Below are positions 34,036-42,723 of a stretch of 64,000 bases of DNA, in pieces. The stretch spans positions 100,935 to 164,934 of the forward strand of contig JAUMWD010000001.1 in NCBI GenBank assembly GCA_030529825.1, written 5' to 3'. Source of the DNA: Bacillota bacterium (GTDB lineage: Bacteria; Bacillota; Clostridia; Oscillospirales; Oscillospiraceae). The notes under the pieces were generated by a model. That model made no database searches. It saw nothing but the letters and a program-made list of their open reading frames with translations, and was not told the origin of the DNA. The number at the start of each line of letters is the position of its first letter. The first letter of the stretch is position 1. A program made the translations under genes and the position numbers.

Positions 34036-35549
34036 TGAAAACAATGCCCAGAGAAGTTTTTTCCAAGTACACAGAGCCGGAGACCTTTGAAAGAATCAAG
34101 GAGTATCCCTCCGTAAGCGCCATGTGGGAAAACTGCCTGCGTGAATTCGCTGATGTAACGGCAATCTGCGACAACGGCAGGGAATATACCTTTGCCGAGA
34201 CGGAAAAGGCCGCCGCGGCCTTCCGAACCGTGCTGTGCGAGGCTCATAAGGATGAATCCAAGCGTATCGGCATTTATTCCGCAAATTCCATTGACTTTGT
34301 AAAGGCCTTTCTTGCCATAACGACTTTAGGCTATACCGCAGTAATCCTTCCCGCCCAGCTTGATGCGGGAACGGTGTTTGGCTGCTGCATGAAATATAAT
34401 ATCGGAACTCTGGTGTATCAGCCCGAGCTTAAGCAGAATACCGCTGTTGCGGAGGAACGCTGTCCGGGCCTTGCCCTTGTGCCGGCGGATGCCCTTGCGG
34501 AGGAGCTTACGCCGCTTCGCCCCTGCGAAGCGGATACCCCCTGCGTGGTAATGTTTACCGGGGGAACCACGGGCAGAAGCAAGGGTGCACTGCTCTCCAA
34601 CGGCGCGGTGATGCAGGGCGTTGTGAATGGCTGCTACGGCTATCACGATGTGTTCAACCAGCGCTATATGCTGGTGCTGCCTCTTTCCCATGTCTTCGGC
34701 CTCATAAGAAATCTGCTGACATCCCTCTATACGGGCAGCACGATTTTCATCTGCCGCAATAATAAGGATGTTTTCCGTGACATTGCCGTTTTCCGCCCCA
34801 CCATATGGGTAGTGGTGCCTGCACTGGCGGAGATGGCACTGACGCTGTCTAAAAAATTCGGAAGAAATATGCTGGGCGCGGATATGAAGGTCATTATCTG
34901 CGGCGCCGCTGCCGTGTCCCCCTATCTTATTGAGGAATACCGCGAGCTCGGCATTACTCTGCTCCCGGGCTACGGCCTTACGGAGAGCGCAAATCTTGTC
35001 TCCGGCAACCCCGAAAGCCTTGAGAAGCCCGACTCCGTGGGTATCATGTACCCCAATCAGGAATATCGCGTTGAAAACGGCGAGCTGTGGCTTCGGGGCA
35101 GCAATATGCTGGAGTGCTACATCGGCGAGGACGAGGAGGCCTATACCGACGGATGGTTCCGCACCGGTGACCTTGTGCGCTTTGACGAGGAGGGCTTCAT
35201 GTATATCACGGGCCGCATTAAGGAGATAATTGTACTCTCCAACGGCGAAAATGTGTCTCCCGCAGAGGTGGAGGCGCAGTTTAACGCTCTGCCCTTTGTG
35301 CAGGACTCCCAGGTGTTTGAGGATGTAAATGAAAGCGGTGCTCATATCCTCGCCCTTGAGGTCGTGCCGCGCATGACGGAGCTGGGAAAGCTTCAGCTTC
35401 CCGACGCCAATGCCTATATGATGCAGGAGCTTGAGAGGGTAAATGCACAGCTTCCGGGCTTTGAGCGTGTGAACAGAATAGTCATCAGGGATACTGACTT
35501 TGCCAGAACTCCCAGCATGAAGATTGTGAGATATAAAAAATGCAACTGA
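34035..35549 (+). CDS. Acyl-AMP ligase / acyl-ACP synthetase, stand-alone
   Basis: A 504-residue ANL-family adenylating enzyme. Motifs: phosphate loop MFTGGTTGRSKGALLSN, GYGLTESANLVSG, FRTGDLVRFDEEGFMYITGR, and the C-terminal catalytic lysine in RTPSMKIVRYKK. Unlike the other ligase of the cluster it has no carrier domain, but a free ACP gene follows immediately with a ten-base overlap, so it probably loads that ACP with a fatty or other carboxylic acid. The substrate is not predictable by eye. Confidence 0.88.
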   Translation: MKTMPREVFSKYTEPETFERIKEYPSVSAMWENCLREFADVTAICDNGREYTFAETEKAAAAFRTVLCEAHKDESKRIGIYSANSIDFVKAFLAITTLGYTAVILPAQLDAGTVFGCCMKYNIGTLVYQPELKQNTAVAEERCPGLALVPADALAEELTPLRPCEADTPCVVMFTGGTTGRSKGALLSNGAVMQGVVNGCYGYHDVFNQRYMLVLPLSHVFGLIRNLLTSLYTGSTIFICRNNKDVFRDIAVFRPTIWVVVPALAEMALTLSKKFGRNMLGADMKVIICGAAAVSPYLIEEYRELGITLLPGYGLTESANLVSGNPESLEKPDSVGIMYPNQEYRVENGELWLRGSNMLECYIGEDEEAYTDGWFRTGDLVRFDEEGFMYITGRIKEIIVLSNGENVSPAEVEAQFNALPFVQDSQVFEDVNESGAHILALEVVPRMTELGKLQLPDANAYMMQELERVNAQLPGFERVNRIVIRDTDFARTPSMKIVRYKKCN

Positions 35550-35794
35550 ACAGAACAGAAATAATGGAGCGCCTCAGGGATATACTCCTCATGGCCGATG
35601 ACAGAAACACGGAGCTCATTGAGAGCTGCACAGAGGATTTTAAGCTGGTAACCGATTTGGGCCTGTCCTCCGTAGCTCTGCTTTATGTGGTAATCGCCAT
35701 TGAAGAGACCTTCGGCATAAGATTTGACAATGTGGGCATCGCGGATTTTGAAACCGTAAAGGATGTCGTGGACTTCATAGAGGAAAAGCTCTGA
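35540..35794 (+). CDS. Acyl carrier protein
   Basis: An 84-residue acidic carrier protein. The phosphopantetheine site is in DLGLSSVALL, with Ser44 at the position of the DSL serine; Ser replaces the usual Asp before it. Helix III and IV patterns (IEETFGIRF and TVKDVVDFIEEKL) are standard. It is separate from the fatty-acid synthase ACP, which would be elsewhere, and is sandwiched between an acyl-ACP synthetase and a phosphopantetheinyl transferase that likely activates it. TGATG overlap with the next gene. Confidence 0.9.
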   Translation: MQLNRTEIMERLRDILLMADDRNTELIESCTEDFKLVTDLGLSSVALLYVVIAIEETFGIRFDNVGIADFETVKDVVDFIEEKL

Positions 35795-36837
35795 TGAAAT
35801 GGTGGCCGGAAATCTGTGCTCCCGGGGACATGGTGCGTGTAAGCATCGGCTCGGTGAAGCATTACGGCATATTTGTAAGTGAAAATGAAATAATCCAGTT
35901 CGGACCGCCGCCCGTTTCTCTGAAGATAATGGAGAGCAGGGACATATGCGTCTGCACTGCCACGGCAGAGGAGTTTTCCTGCGGCAACATCATTGAGAGA
36001 GCCGTGCTGGACAAGAGCGAAAGCCGCAAGCGGATTCCCCCCGAAAAAACGGTGGAAATCGCAAGGTCGCGTCTGGGCGAAAAGGGCTACAGCCTTCTGC
36101 ACAACAACTGTGAGCATTTTGCCTATGAGTGCGTGTTCGGTGAAAAGCGAAGCTCTCAGGAGGAAGAGGCTCTTGCCCGATGGAAAAACAGACCGATTTT
36201 AGATGTGTATATTGCGCCTGTGCCGGAGGAGATAAATATTACTCCCGTGGCCTGCGCGGCGCGGGAGGCGGAGATACGCGGTACGAATAACGAAGAGCTC
36301 CGCGCTGCGAGATTCTTCGACTGGCAGGTGCTGCTGTATGCAGCCAACCGTTCCTTCGGCCTTCGGGAGGAGGAAATCAGCTTCAAAAAAGCCTCAAACG
36401 GAAAATGGAGCTGTGATAAATTCTTCTTCTCCCTTTCTCATACAAAGGGTGCGGTTGCCGTTGCCGTGTCAAACAGCAAGGTGGGCGTGGATATAGAGAA
36501 TGTGACGGAGTTTGAGAGAAAACCCGCATCCCGGGGAAAGCTCCGGAGAAATATGTTCAGAAGAATATGCACCGAGAGGGAAGCCCGAAGCATGGAGGAT
36601 AAGGATTTTCTCAAGCTTTGGCTCAAAAAAGAGAGCATATTCAAGTGCTTCGGGGACAGTGCGTCTCCGCTGAAGGTGGAAACAGGAGACCGTCCAGCGG
36701 AGGTCTTCGTATTGAAAAAATGTCCTGATTATATGTTTTGCGTTTGCGGCGAAAAATTACGCAGCGCAAGGTTCTACCTGTATGAAAACAATGCCGCCTG
36801 CGCGGTGAACTCCGAAATTGTGAAAAGCGAGTCGTAG
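35794..36837 (+). CDS. LRAT-like acyltransferase fused to a 4'-phosphopantetheinyl transferase
   Basis: A 347-residue two-domain protein. Residues 1-~125 match the lecithin:retinol acyltransferase (LRAT) family of permuted papain-like enzymes: GDMVRVSIGSVKHYGIFV with His23, then HNNCEHFAYECV with catalytic Cys106. Residues ~170-345 are a Sfp/AcpT-type 4'-phosphopantetheinyl transferase: FFSLSHTKGAVAVAVS, VGVDIENV (Asp233, Glu235) and FLKLWLKKESIFKCFG (Trp276, Lys279, Glu280). The second half would activate the two ACP domains of the cluster. The first half probably moves an acyl chain through a Cys thioester. I do not know this fusion from other systems. Confidence 0.88.
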   Translation: MKWWPEICAPGDMVRVSIGSVKHYGIFVSENEIIQFGPPPVSLKIMESRDICVCTATAEEFSCGNIIERAVLDKSESRKRIPPEKTVEIARSRLGEKGYSLLHNNCEHFAYECVFGEKRSSQEEEALARWKNRPILDVYIAPVPEEINITPVACAAREAEIRGTNNEELRAARFFDWQVLLYAANRSFGLREEEISFKKASNGKWSCDKFFFSLSHTKGAVAVAVSNSKVGVDIENVTEFERKPASRGKLRRNMFRRICTEREARSMEDKDFLKLWLKKESIFKCFGDSASPLKVETGDRPAEVFVLKKCPDYMFCVCGEKLRSARFYLYENNAACAVNSEIVKSES

Positions 36838-36839
36838 TG

Positions 36840-37784
36840 ATGACATTTGTGAATTGTCTGCTTGCAGCAGCGGGCATATATGTGCTGCTTGTTCTGGCGC
36901 CCAGTGCGGTGCTGTACAAAGTGGTATTTCGACGAAAAAACGGAATAATGTTTACCGACAGGGATTTGAGCAAGACCTATCTCAGCGGCTGCGCCGATAA
37001 AATGTGTGAGGATATAGAGCACTTTCGGAAGCTGGAATATGAGCCTGTGTCCGTGACGGTGCCTGACGGCACGGAGCTGAAGGGCCATTATTACTCCCTG
37101 GGCGGAGACAAGCTGGCGATTTGTTTTCACGGCTACGGCTCAACAACCCTGAATTGCTTTGCCACCATGGGACGGTTTCTCCGGAGCCGTGGCTACGACC
37201 TGCTCATGCCTGTTGAACGCGGCCACGGTGAAAGCGGCGGTAAATGCTCGACTCTGGGTGTGCTGGAGCAATACGATGTGAAAAAATGGGTGGAATGGGC
37301 CTGCGAAAGAGACGGAATCGAAAAAATCGTCGTTGCGGGCGTGTCCATGGGTTGCGTAGCTGCAGCCTACGCCTCCGATGCCATCTGCGGCGGGAAAGTA
37401 AAAGCCCTGATTCTTGACTGCGGCTATACATCACCCTATAATCAGGTGATTCAGGACTGCAAAAAGAGACATCTTCCGTACAGACTTATGATGCCTGTTA
37501 TAAGTACCTGTGCAAAAATATTTGACGGTCTTGAGCTTAAGGAGCCCGTTTGGACGCACCTTGAGCGCACCACAATTCCCGCCCTGTTCATCCACGGCGG
37601 AGGCGATGAGACCGTTCCCCTGAAGGAAACGAAAATTAACTATGAGCATTGCGCCTCACCGAAACGGCTGTATATTGCCCCGGAGGCAAATCATGCAAAC
37701 GCCTTCCTCACCGGAGGAAAGGAAGCAGAGAACGCAATGAAAGAGTTTCTTGATTGTTATGTAGAAAGAAGGTATGAAGTATGA
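36840..37784 (+). CDS. Membrane-anchored alpha/beta hydrolase, serine type
   Basis: About 314 residues. One N-terminal membrane helix (~3-28) is followed by an alpha/beta hydrolase domain: oxyanion region CFHGYGSTTLN, nucleophile elbow VSMGC, acid region HGGGDETVPL and the catalytic His in EANHANAF. The family includes lysophospholipases and esterases. An ATG at 36840 is preferred over the GTG at 36837, which overlaps the preceding stop; neither has a strong ribosome site, so coupling to the upstream gene is likely. The stop overlaps the DegV start (ATGA). Confidence 0.85.
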   Translation: MTFVNCLLAAAGIYVLLVLAPSAVLYKVVFRRKNGIMFTDRDLSKTYLSGCADKMCEDIEHFRKLEYEPVSVTVPDGTELKGHYYSLGGDKLAICFHGYGSTTLNCFATMGRFLRSRGYDLLMPVERGHGESGGKCSTLGVLEQYDVKKWVEWACERDGIEKIVVAGVSMGCVAAAYASDAICGGKVKALILDCGYTSPYNQVIQDCKKRHLPYRLMMPVISTCAKIFDGLELKEPVWTHLERTTIPALFIHGGGDETVPLKETKINYEHCASPKRLYIAPEANHANAFLTGGKEAENAMKEFLDCYVERRYEV

Positions 37785-38722
37785 GCAAATTCGCGATTAT
37801 GGCCGATGCCGCCTGTGACCTGTCGGAGGAATTGCGTAAACAGTATGATGTAGAGGTCATAGCTGCTCACCTAACTCTCCCTGATGGCAGAGAGATTTCG
37901 GCAATGCCGGAGTGGGAGCATTTTACCCGTGAGGAGTTTTACTCGGCTCTCAAAAGAAATCCCGAAGGCTTTACCACAGCACCTCCCAACATTTCCGAAT
38001 TTGCCGATGCCTTTGAGCGCCATGTGTCCCAAGGGCATGAGCTTCTGTGCATAACACTCTCCGAGGGTATAAGCGGAACCTACAATTTCGCTCTTGCGGC
38101 GAAAAAGAATGTGCTTGAAAAATATCCCCATGCAAGGATTGAGGTAGTGGATTCCAGACGCTTCGGTCCTGCCATCGGACTTATGGTTGTCCGTGCCGCC
38201 CTGATGAGAGACCAGGGGAAGAGCATTGACGAGGTAACGGCATATCTTGAGGAGAATAAAAACTGCTTCCGCCAGGCAGGCTGGCTGGACGACCTTTCCT
38301 TTGTGGCAAAGAAGGGAAGGATTACCCATTCAAAGGCATTCCTCGGCGCTCTTGCTGGAGTCAAGCCCATCGGCGAGTTTGACTATAACGGCCTTACCAC
38401 GGTAATCGGCAAGGTCAAGGGCGCAAAGACGGCCTATTCCGTACTTCTTAAGTATATTGAAAAGACCATTGTTGATCCCTCCGAGCAGATAATCTTCATC
38501 GCCCAGACAAACCGTCTTGAGCAGGCCAAGGCCTATAAGGCCATGATTGAGGAAAAATTCAAGCCAAAGGCGGTGCTGATAAATGATGTATACTGCGTCT
38601 GCGGCGTAAATGTGGGCCCGGGCCTGATGGCTGCATATTATGTGGGAAAGCCCATATCCTCCGATCTTGAGGAAGAAAGAAGAATAATTGACACAGCTTT
38701 GAGCGAGGGAACAGAAAGATGA
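37781..38722 (+). CDS. fakB: DegV-family fatty-acid-binding protein, FakB-like
   Basis: A 313-residue DegV protein. In Firmicutes, DegV proteins of this size (FakB) hold a free fatty acid while FakA phosphorylates it to acyl-phosphate. The fold pattern is complete: MADAACDLSEEL at the N-terminus, LSEGISGTYNFA, VVDSRRFGPAIGL and the C-terminal pocket. The fatty-acid carboxylate loop reads FTTAPPN (63-70) where most FakB proteins have TSQPS, so the usual Ser is Thr or Ala and the ligand may differ. The FakA gene is in the same cluster. ATGA overlaps on both sides. Confidence 0.85.
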   Translation: MSKFAIMADAACDLSEELRKQYDVEVIAAHLTLPDGREISAMPEWEHFTREEFYSALKRNPEGFTTAPPNISEFADAFERHVSQGHELLCITLSEGISGTYNFALAAKKNVLEKYPHARIEVVDSRRFGPAIGLMVVRAALMRDQGKSIDEVTAYLEENKNCFRQAGWLDDLSFVAKKGRITHSKAFLGALAGVKPIGEFDYNGLTTVIGKVKGAKTAYSVLLKYIEKTIVDPSEQIIFIAQTNRLEQAKAYKAMIEEKFKPKAVLINDVYCVCGVNVGPGLMAAYYVGKPISSDLEEERRIIDTALSEGTER

Positions 38723-40053
38723 AAAAGATAAAGGGAAAAGGCAAGGTAATGCTGTATGCCGTCTCCGGCATGGGCGTTAATATGCTCAACCTCATGGTGG
38801 GCTCATATTTGTGCAGCGCACTGCTCATTGGCGGCTTCGGCAAGGATGTAATTCCCTTCCAGACCTACGCCCAGAGAGATTTGATAATTCCCGCTGTGTG
38901 GGCAATCTTCGCCCTTGCGGCAAAGATACTGGACGGCATTATAGATATTCCCATGGCGTCGCTGACGGACAGACTTAAAACACGCTGGGGCAGAAGACGC
39001 CCCTCCATACTCATCGGTCTTGTGATGACCGTGGCGGCATATTTGCTGTTCCTCGTCATTCCCGATGCCGGAGGCGCAAGCATGCTCAATACCGTTTACT
39101 ACGGAATTGTACTCTGCGTTTTCTATTGCTCTTATACGCTGACAATGGTAACCTACTATGCTACATATACCGAAATCGTGGAAACAACAGAGGAGAGAAA
39201 CCTTCTTTCCAATGTAAAATCCGTGTGTGACATAGTGTACTTTATCCTGGGCTATGTAGTGGTCAGAATGCTGCTCAACGGCATTAATGTCCGCACTGTG
39301 GCACTCATGGTTCTGCCCATGTCTCTCACAATGCTGATTCCCATCTTTATGATTAAGGAAAAATCCAGCCTTGCAGATGCTGATGAGGCTGTGGAAACCG
39401 TGAATCTTGTCAAGTCGCTGAGACTGACCTTTAAGAATAAGCCCTTTATCATTTGGATGCTTGTTTACTCCTTCATGACCTTTGGCGTTCAGCTCTTCCT
39501 GGGCGGCATCAACGAGTATTTCTCCTATGTGGGAATGAATATGATTTTTGTCATGATGTCGGCCTTTGCCCCCGTGCCCTTTACGCTGATTATCTATAAC
39601 AGGATCATCAAAAAGCACGGCTTCGGAGCCGCCTTCCGTTATGTTTTGGTGGTGTATTCCGTGTCCATGGCTCTCATGGGCCTTGTGGGCTTCATGGAAC
39701 AGGGAATCGCAAAAACGATTTTGTCCATTGTGTCCGGTCTCGTGGGCTCCTTCGCAATCGGCGCTCTGTTCGCGGTGGCCTATGCCGTACCCTCCCAGCT
39801 TGCCGCCGATGAGGAAAAGAAAACCGGAATTTCCAACTCCGCAATGTATTTTGCGGTGCAGGGCCTGTTCGCCGGTATAGCAACCGGCATCGGCACGGGC
39901 ATCGTGCTGACGGCCCTCAAGGGCAGCGAATCAAATCCCACCGGCGCGATTAGATATATGACTCTTATCTGCGCCGCGGCCTGCGTTGCTGCTCTTGTCT
40001 TTACAAAACTGCTTCCCGAATCTATAATTGATATGGGTAAAAAAGAAAGCTGA
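38719..40053 (+). CDS. MelB/MFSD2-type MFS transporter, candidate lysolipid or fatty-acid carrier
   Basis: A 444-residue, twelve-helix transporter of the GPH:cation symporter (MFS_2) family, with the loop motif TDRLKTRWGRRRPSILIG after helix 2. Members carry sugars (MelB), but the same family contains vertebrate MFSD2A, which moves lysophosphatidylcholine. Here it is translationally coupled to FakB (ATGA overlap) and 14 bases from FakA, with no sugar gene near. An acylated or lipid substrate is the simplest reading of the context, comparable to LplT beside Aas in E. coli. Confidence 0.85.
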   Translation: MKKIKGKGKVMLYAVSGMGVNMLNLMVGSYLCSALLIGGFGKDVIPFQTYAQRDLIIPAVWAIFALAAKILDGIIDIPMASLTDRLKTRWGRRRPSILIGLVMTVAAYLLFLVIPDAGGASMLNTVYYGIVLCVFYCSYTLTMVTYYATYTEIVETTEERNLLSNVKSVCDIVYFILGYVVVRMLLNGINVRTVALMVLPMSLTMLIPIFMIKEKSSLADADEAVETVNLVKSLRLTFKNKPFIIWMLVYSFMTFGVQLFLGGINEYFSYVGMNMIFVMMSAFAPVPFTLIIYNRIIKKHGFGAAFRYVLVVYSVSMALMGLVGFMEQGIAKTILSIVSGLVGSFAIGALFAVAYAVPSQLAADEEKKTGISNSAMYFAVQGLFAGIATGIGTGIVLTALKGSESNPTGAIRYMTLICAAACVAALVFTKLLPESIIDMGKKES

Positions 40054-40067
40054 CTCCGGAGAAATAG

Positions 40068-41720
40068 ATGAACACAAGGAAAATCAACGGGCTTCATATG
40101 GAGAAAATGCTCCGTAACGGCCTGGCAAATCTGTGTCTGTATGAAAAAGAACTGAATAGCCTGAATGTGTTTCCGGTTGCTGACGGAGATACGGGCACCA
40201 ATATGCGAATCACCCTTGAAAGCAGCCTGCGTGCGGCAAAGAGCACGGCCTCCATGGGTGCCTATCTGCGTTCCCTCACCGATGCCATGCTTTATGGCGC
40301 CCGGGGGAATTCCGGCGTTATTCTGTCCCAGATTTTCAGAGGAATATTTGCGGCACTGTCACGGTGCGGCGGCGTGAATGTCATTGAGATGAGAAATGCG
40401 CTCATCAGCGGCTATAAAACCGCATACTCTGCGGTGGTGCGCCCTGTGGAGGGAACAATTCTCACCGTATCAAGAGAGGGCATCGAGTATATAAAGAGTC
40501 AGATTGACCGCAATACGACCTTTGAAGAGCTGCTGAATCTGTATATCGTTGAAATGCGCCGAAGCCTTGCCCGTACTCCGGAAATACTACCCCAGCTGAA
40601 GGAAGCCGATGTGGTCGACAGCGGAGCCATGGGCTATATTGTCATTGTTGAGGGTATGCTCCGATATCTCAACGGCGATGTGCTTACTGATTCCGTTCCC
40701 GAGGAAGCCCATCGGACCAATACGCAGTTTACCGCCGATGTATCTCTTTTCAATGAAAATACCGTGTTTGCCAGCGGCTATTGCGTGGAGTTCATTCTCC
40801 AGCTCATGTGCGGCAAGCAGTATTCCCGTAACTTCAATATTAACCGCTTTATTAATGACCTTCAGGACTACGGCGGCTCAATAGTTGCCGTGCAGAACGG
40901 AAAGCGAGTTAAGGTGCATATCCATACCTTCAAGCCTGCAAGAGTTCTGTCTCTGGCACAGGAATTCGGCGAATTTGTTACCTGCAAGGTGGAGAATATG
41001 CAGCTTCAGCATAATTCTCTCATTAAGGAAAAGCCTGCACCGGCCCGTAAGCGCACGGAATTCGCCGTTATTTCCGTGGCGGACAGCGAGAGAATGCGCA
41101 TAGTGCTCCACGATCTGGGCAGCGCATATGTAATAATGGGCGGAGCAAAAATGAGCGTCTCCGTTCAGGACTTTGTGGAAGCCATAAAAACCGTTAATGC
41201 GGATAATGTGGTGATTTTGCCCAATAACGGAAATCTCGTAGGCGCGGCCCGGCAGGCAAAGGAGCTGTATAAGGACAGCAGTGTAACGGTTCTGGATACC
41301 CATACAATACCCCAGGGCTACAGCGCTCTTGCCATGGATATTGTGGACGAAAAGGATTGCAATGTCCGCATAAGACAGATGAAAATGGGCATGAACGGAG
41401 TTGAAACCCTTTCCGTTACGACTGCCGGCAAGGATTATCACAGCGAGGATGTGAGCTGCTCTGCGGGAATGCAGATCGCGGTAAGCGACGGAAAGCTCCT
41501 GTGCGCGGGAGATGAAGCGGAAACCGTATTTTGTGACGGACTGAAGCTGATTCCCGATGTTGACGAAATGGAAACCTGCATAGTTTTCCGGGGTGAAGGC
41601 AAGGGCGAGGAGCTGGAGGAAAAGCTTGAAAAGCGCATAGCCGGGCTGTTCCCCATGCTTGAGGTCAGCTTTGTTGACGGCGGCTCGACGCTTTATAAAT
41701 GGACAGCGGCCATATCCTGA
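40068..41720 (+). CDS. fakA: Fatty-acid kinase catalytic subunit FakA (DAK2/DegV-type)
   Basis: A 550-residue kinase matching FakA in length and order. The N-terminal DAK2 ATP-binding domain has NVFPVADGDTGTNM (Asp39, Asp41 for Mg2+) and GARGNSGVILSQIFRG. The middle domain has GYCVEFILQL and VKVHIHT, matching the Cys and His-x-His of FakA. The C-terminal domain binds FakB. It phosphorylates FakB-bound fatty acid to acyl-phosphate for PlsX/PlsY or direct use. Fourteen bases after the transporter gene, so it is in the same operon. A housekeeping FakA is often elsewhere; whether this is the only copy is unknown. Confidence 0.92.
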   Translation: MNTRKINGLHMEKMLRNGLANLCLYEKELNSLNVFPVADGDTGTNMRITLESSLRAAKSTASMGAYLRSLTDAMLYGARGNSGVILSQIFRGIFAALSRCGGVNVIEMRNALISGYKTAYSAVVRPVEGTILTVSREGIEYIKSQIDRNTTFEELLNLYIVEMRRSLARTPEILPQLKEADVVDSGAMGYIVIVEGMLRYLNGDVLTDSVPEEAHRTNTQFTADVSLFNENTVFASGYCVEFILQLMCGKQYSRNFNINRFINDLQDYGGSIVAVQNGKRVKVHIHTFKPARVLSLAQEFGEFVTCKVENMQLQHNSLIKEKPAPARKRTEFAVISVADSERMRIVLHDLGSAYVIMGGAKMSVSVQDFVEAIKTVNADNVVILPNNGNLVGAARQAKELYKDSSVTVLDTHTIPQGYSALAMDIVDEKDCNVRIRQMKMGMNGVETLSVTTAGKDYHSEDVSCSAGMQIAVSDGKLLCAGDEAETVFCDGLKLIPDVDEMETCIVFRGEGKGEELEEKLEKRIAGLFPMLEVSFVDGGSTLYKWTAAIS

Positions 41721-41735
41721 CAGCGAGGTGATTTT

Positions 41736-42686
41736 ATGAGTACGGAAATGCTTGTGATCCTTATTGTGCTGGCGGCGGTTCTGCTTTTGTTTGTCGGCCC
41801 TGTGGCTGTGCTGTCATATATTCTTTACAGAATCCTGCTGGTGCGTACGGGACCCGAAAAATGGGGCCGCGAGTGCAGCCTGCCCGAGGATGAAGAATAT
41901 AAACGGATGTTTGATATAGGCATCCGGTGGTTTGAAAATAACAAAGACACAAAGCATGATGTGTCAATTGTCAGTGACGGATATAGGCTGGCGGGCGAAT
42001 ACTTTGATTTCGGCTATGACAAGGCGGTAATAGTAATACCGGGACGAATGGAATCCTGTATTTACTCCTACTATTTTGCCGAGCCCTATGTAAAAGCAGG
42101 CTATAATGTCCTTGCCATTGATAACAGAGCCCATGGCCTGTCGGAGGGACGCCGCTGCAGCCTGGGATATAAGGAATACCGGGATATAATCAACTGGAGC
42201 AAGTACCTGCATGACGGGGAGAATGTTAACACCGTTGTGCTCCACGGAATTTGCATCGGCGCATCCACCGCGCTGTTTGCGCTTACGGCGGATGACTGTC
42301 CGGATTACATCAAGGGCATGGTGGCAGAGGGAATGTATACCACCTTTGCCGAATCCTTCAAAAACCATATGATTGTGGATAAGCACCCGCTGTTCCCCAT
42401 ATTTTATGCTGCGATGCTGCAGGTACGCCTGCTGTCGGGGGCAAATGTGGTGTCTGACGGCCCCATAAAGCGTATAGACCGGCTGACAAAGCCCATCCTT
42501 TTCCTGCACAGTAAGGAGGACTGCTTCTCCCTGCCGGATAAGGCGCAGCTGCTTTACGAAAAATGCACCGCCCCAAAGACCATGGAGTGGTTCGAGGTGG
42601 GCTCCCATTCAAGAATCCGTATAAACAATACGGAAAAATATGATAAGGCGATTTTGAAATTTGTCGAAGAAACCAAAAATTTATAA
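41736..42686 (+). CDS. Membrane-anchored alpha/beta hydrolase with Cys at the nucleophile position
   Basis: 316 residues: an N-terminal membrane helix (~5-28), then an alpha/beta hydrolase fold related to the hydrolase at 36840. The nucleophile elbow is HGICIGAS, with Cys in place of Ser, as in dienelactone hydrolases. Acid and histidine regions are HSKEDCFSLPD and GSHSRIR. A Cys nucleophile could favour acyl transfer over hydrolysis. GAGGTG precedes the ATG at eight bases. Last gene of the continuous run; only 15 bases from fakA. Confidence 0.85.
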   Translation: MSTEMLVILIVLAAVLLLFVGPVAVLSYILYRILLVRTGPEKWGRECSLPEDEEYKRMFDIGIRWFENNKDTKHDVSIVSDGYRLAGEYFDFGYDKAVIVIPGRMESCIYSYYFAEPYVKAGYNVLAIDNRAHGLSEGRRCSLGYKEYRDIINWSKYLHDGENVNTVVLHGICIGASTALFALTADDCPDYIKGMVAEGMYTTFAESFKNHMIVDKHPLFPIFYAAMLQVRLLSGANVVSDGPIKRIDRLTKPILFLHSKEDCFSLPDKAQLLYEKCTAPKTMEWFEVGSHSRIRINNTEKYDKAILKFVEETKNL

Positions 42687-42689
42687 TAT
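42661..42689 (+). promoter_or_regulatory. Possible promoter of the zinc-ribbon gene pair
   Basis: TTGTCG (42661-42666), 17 bp, TAATAT (42684-42689), followed by further TATAAT-like repeats to 42703. The -35 lies inside the end of the hydrolase gene. Confidence 0.4.
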
Positions 42690-42723
42690 AATATATAATA
42701 TAAAGTTTTAAGGAGGTAACACT

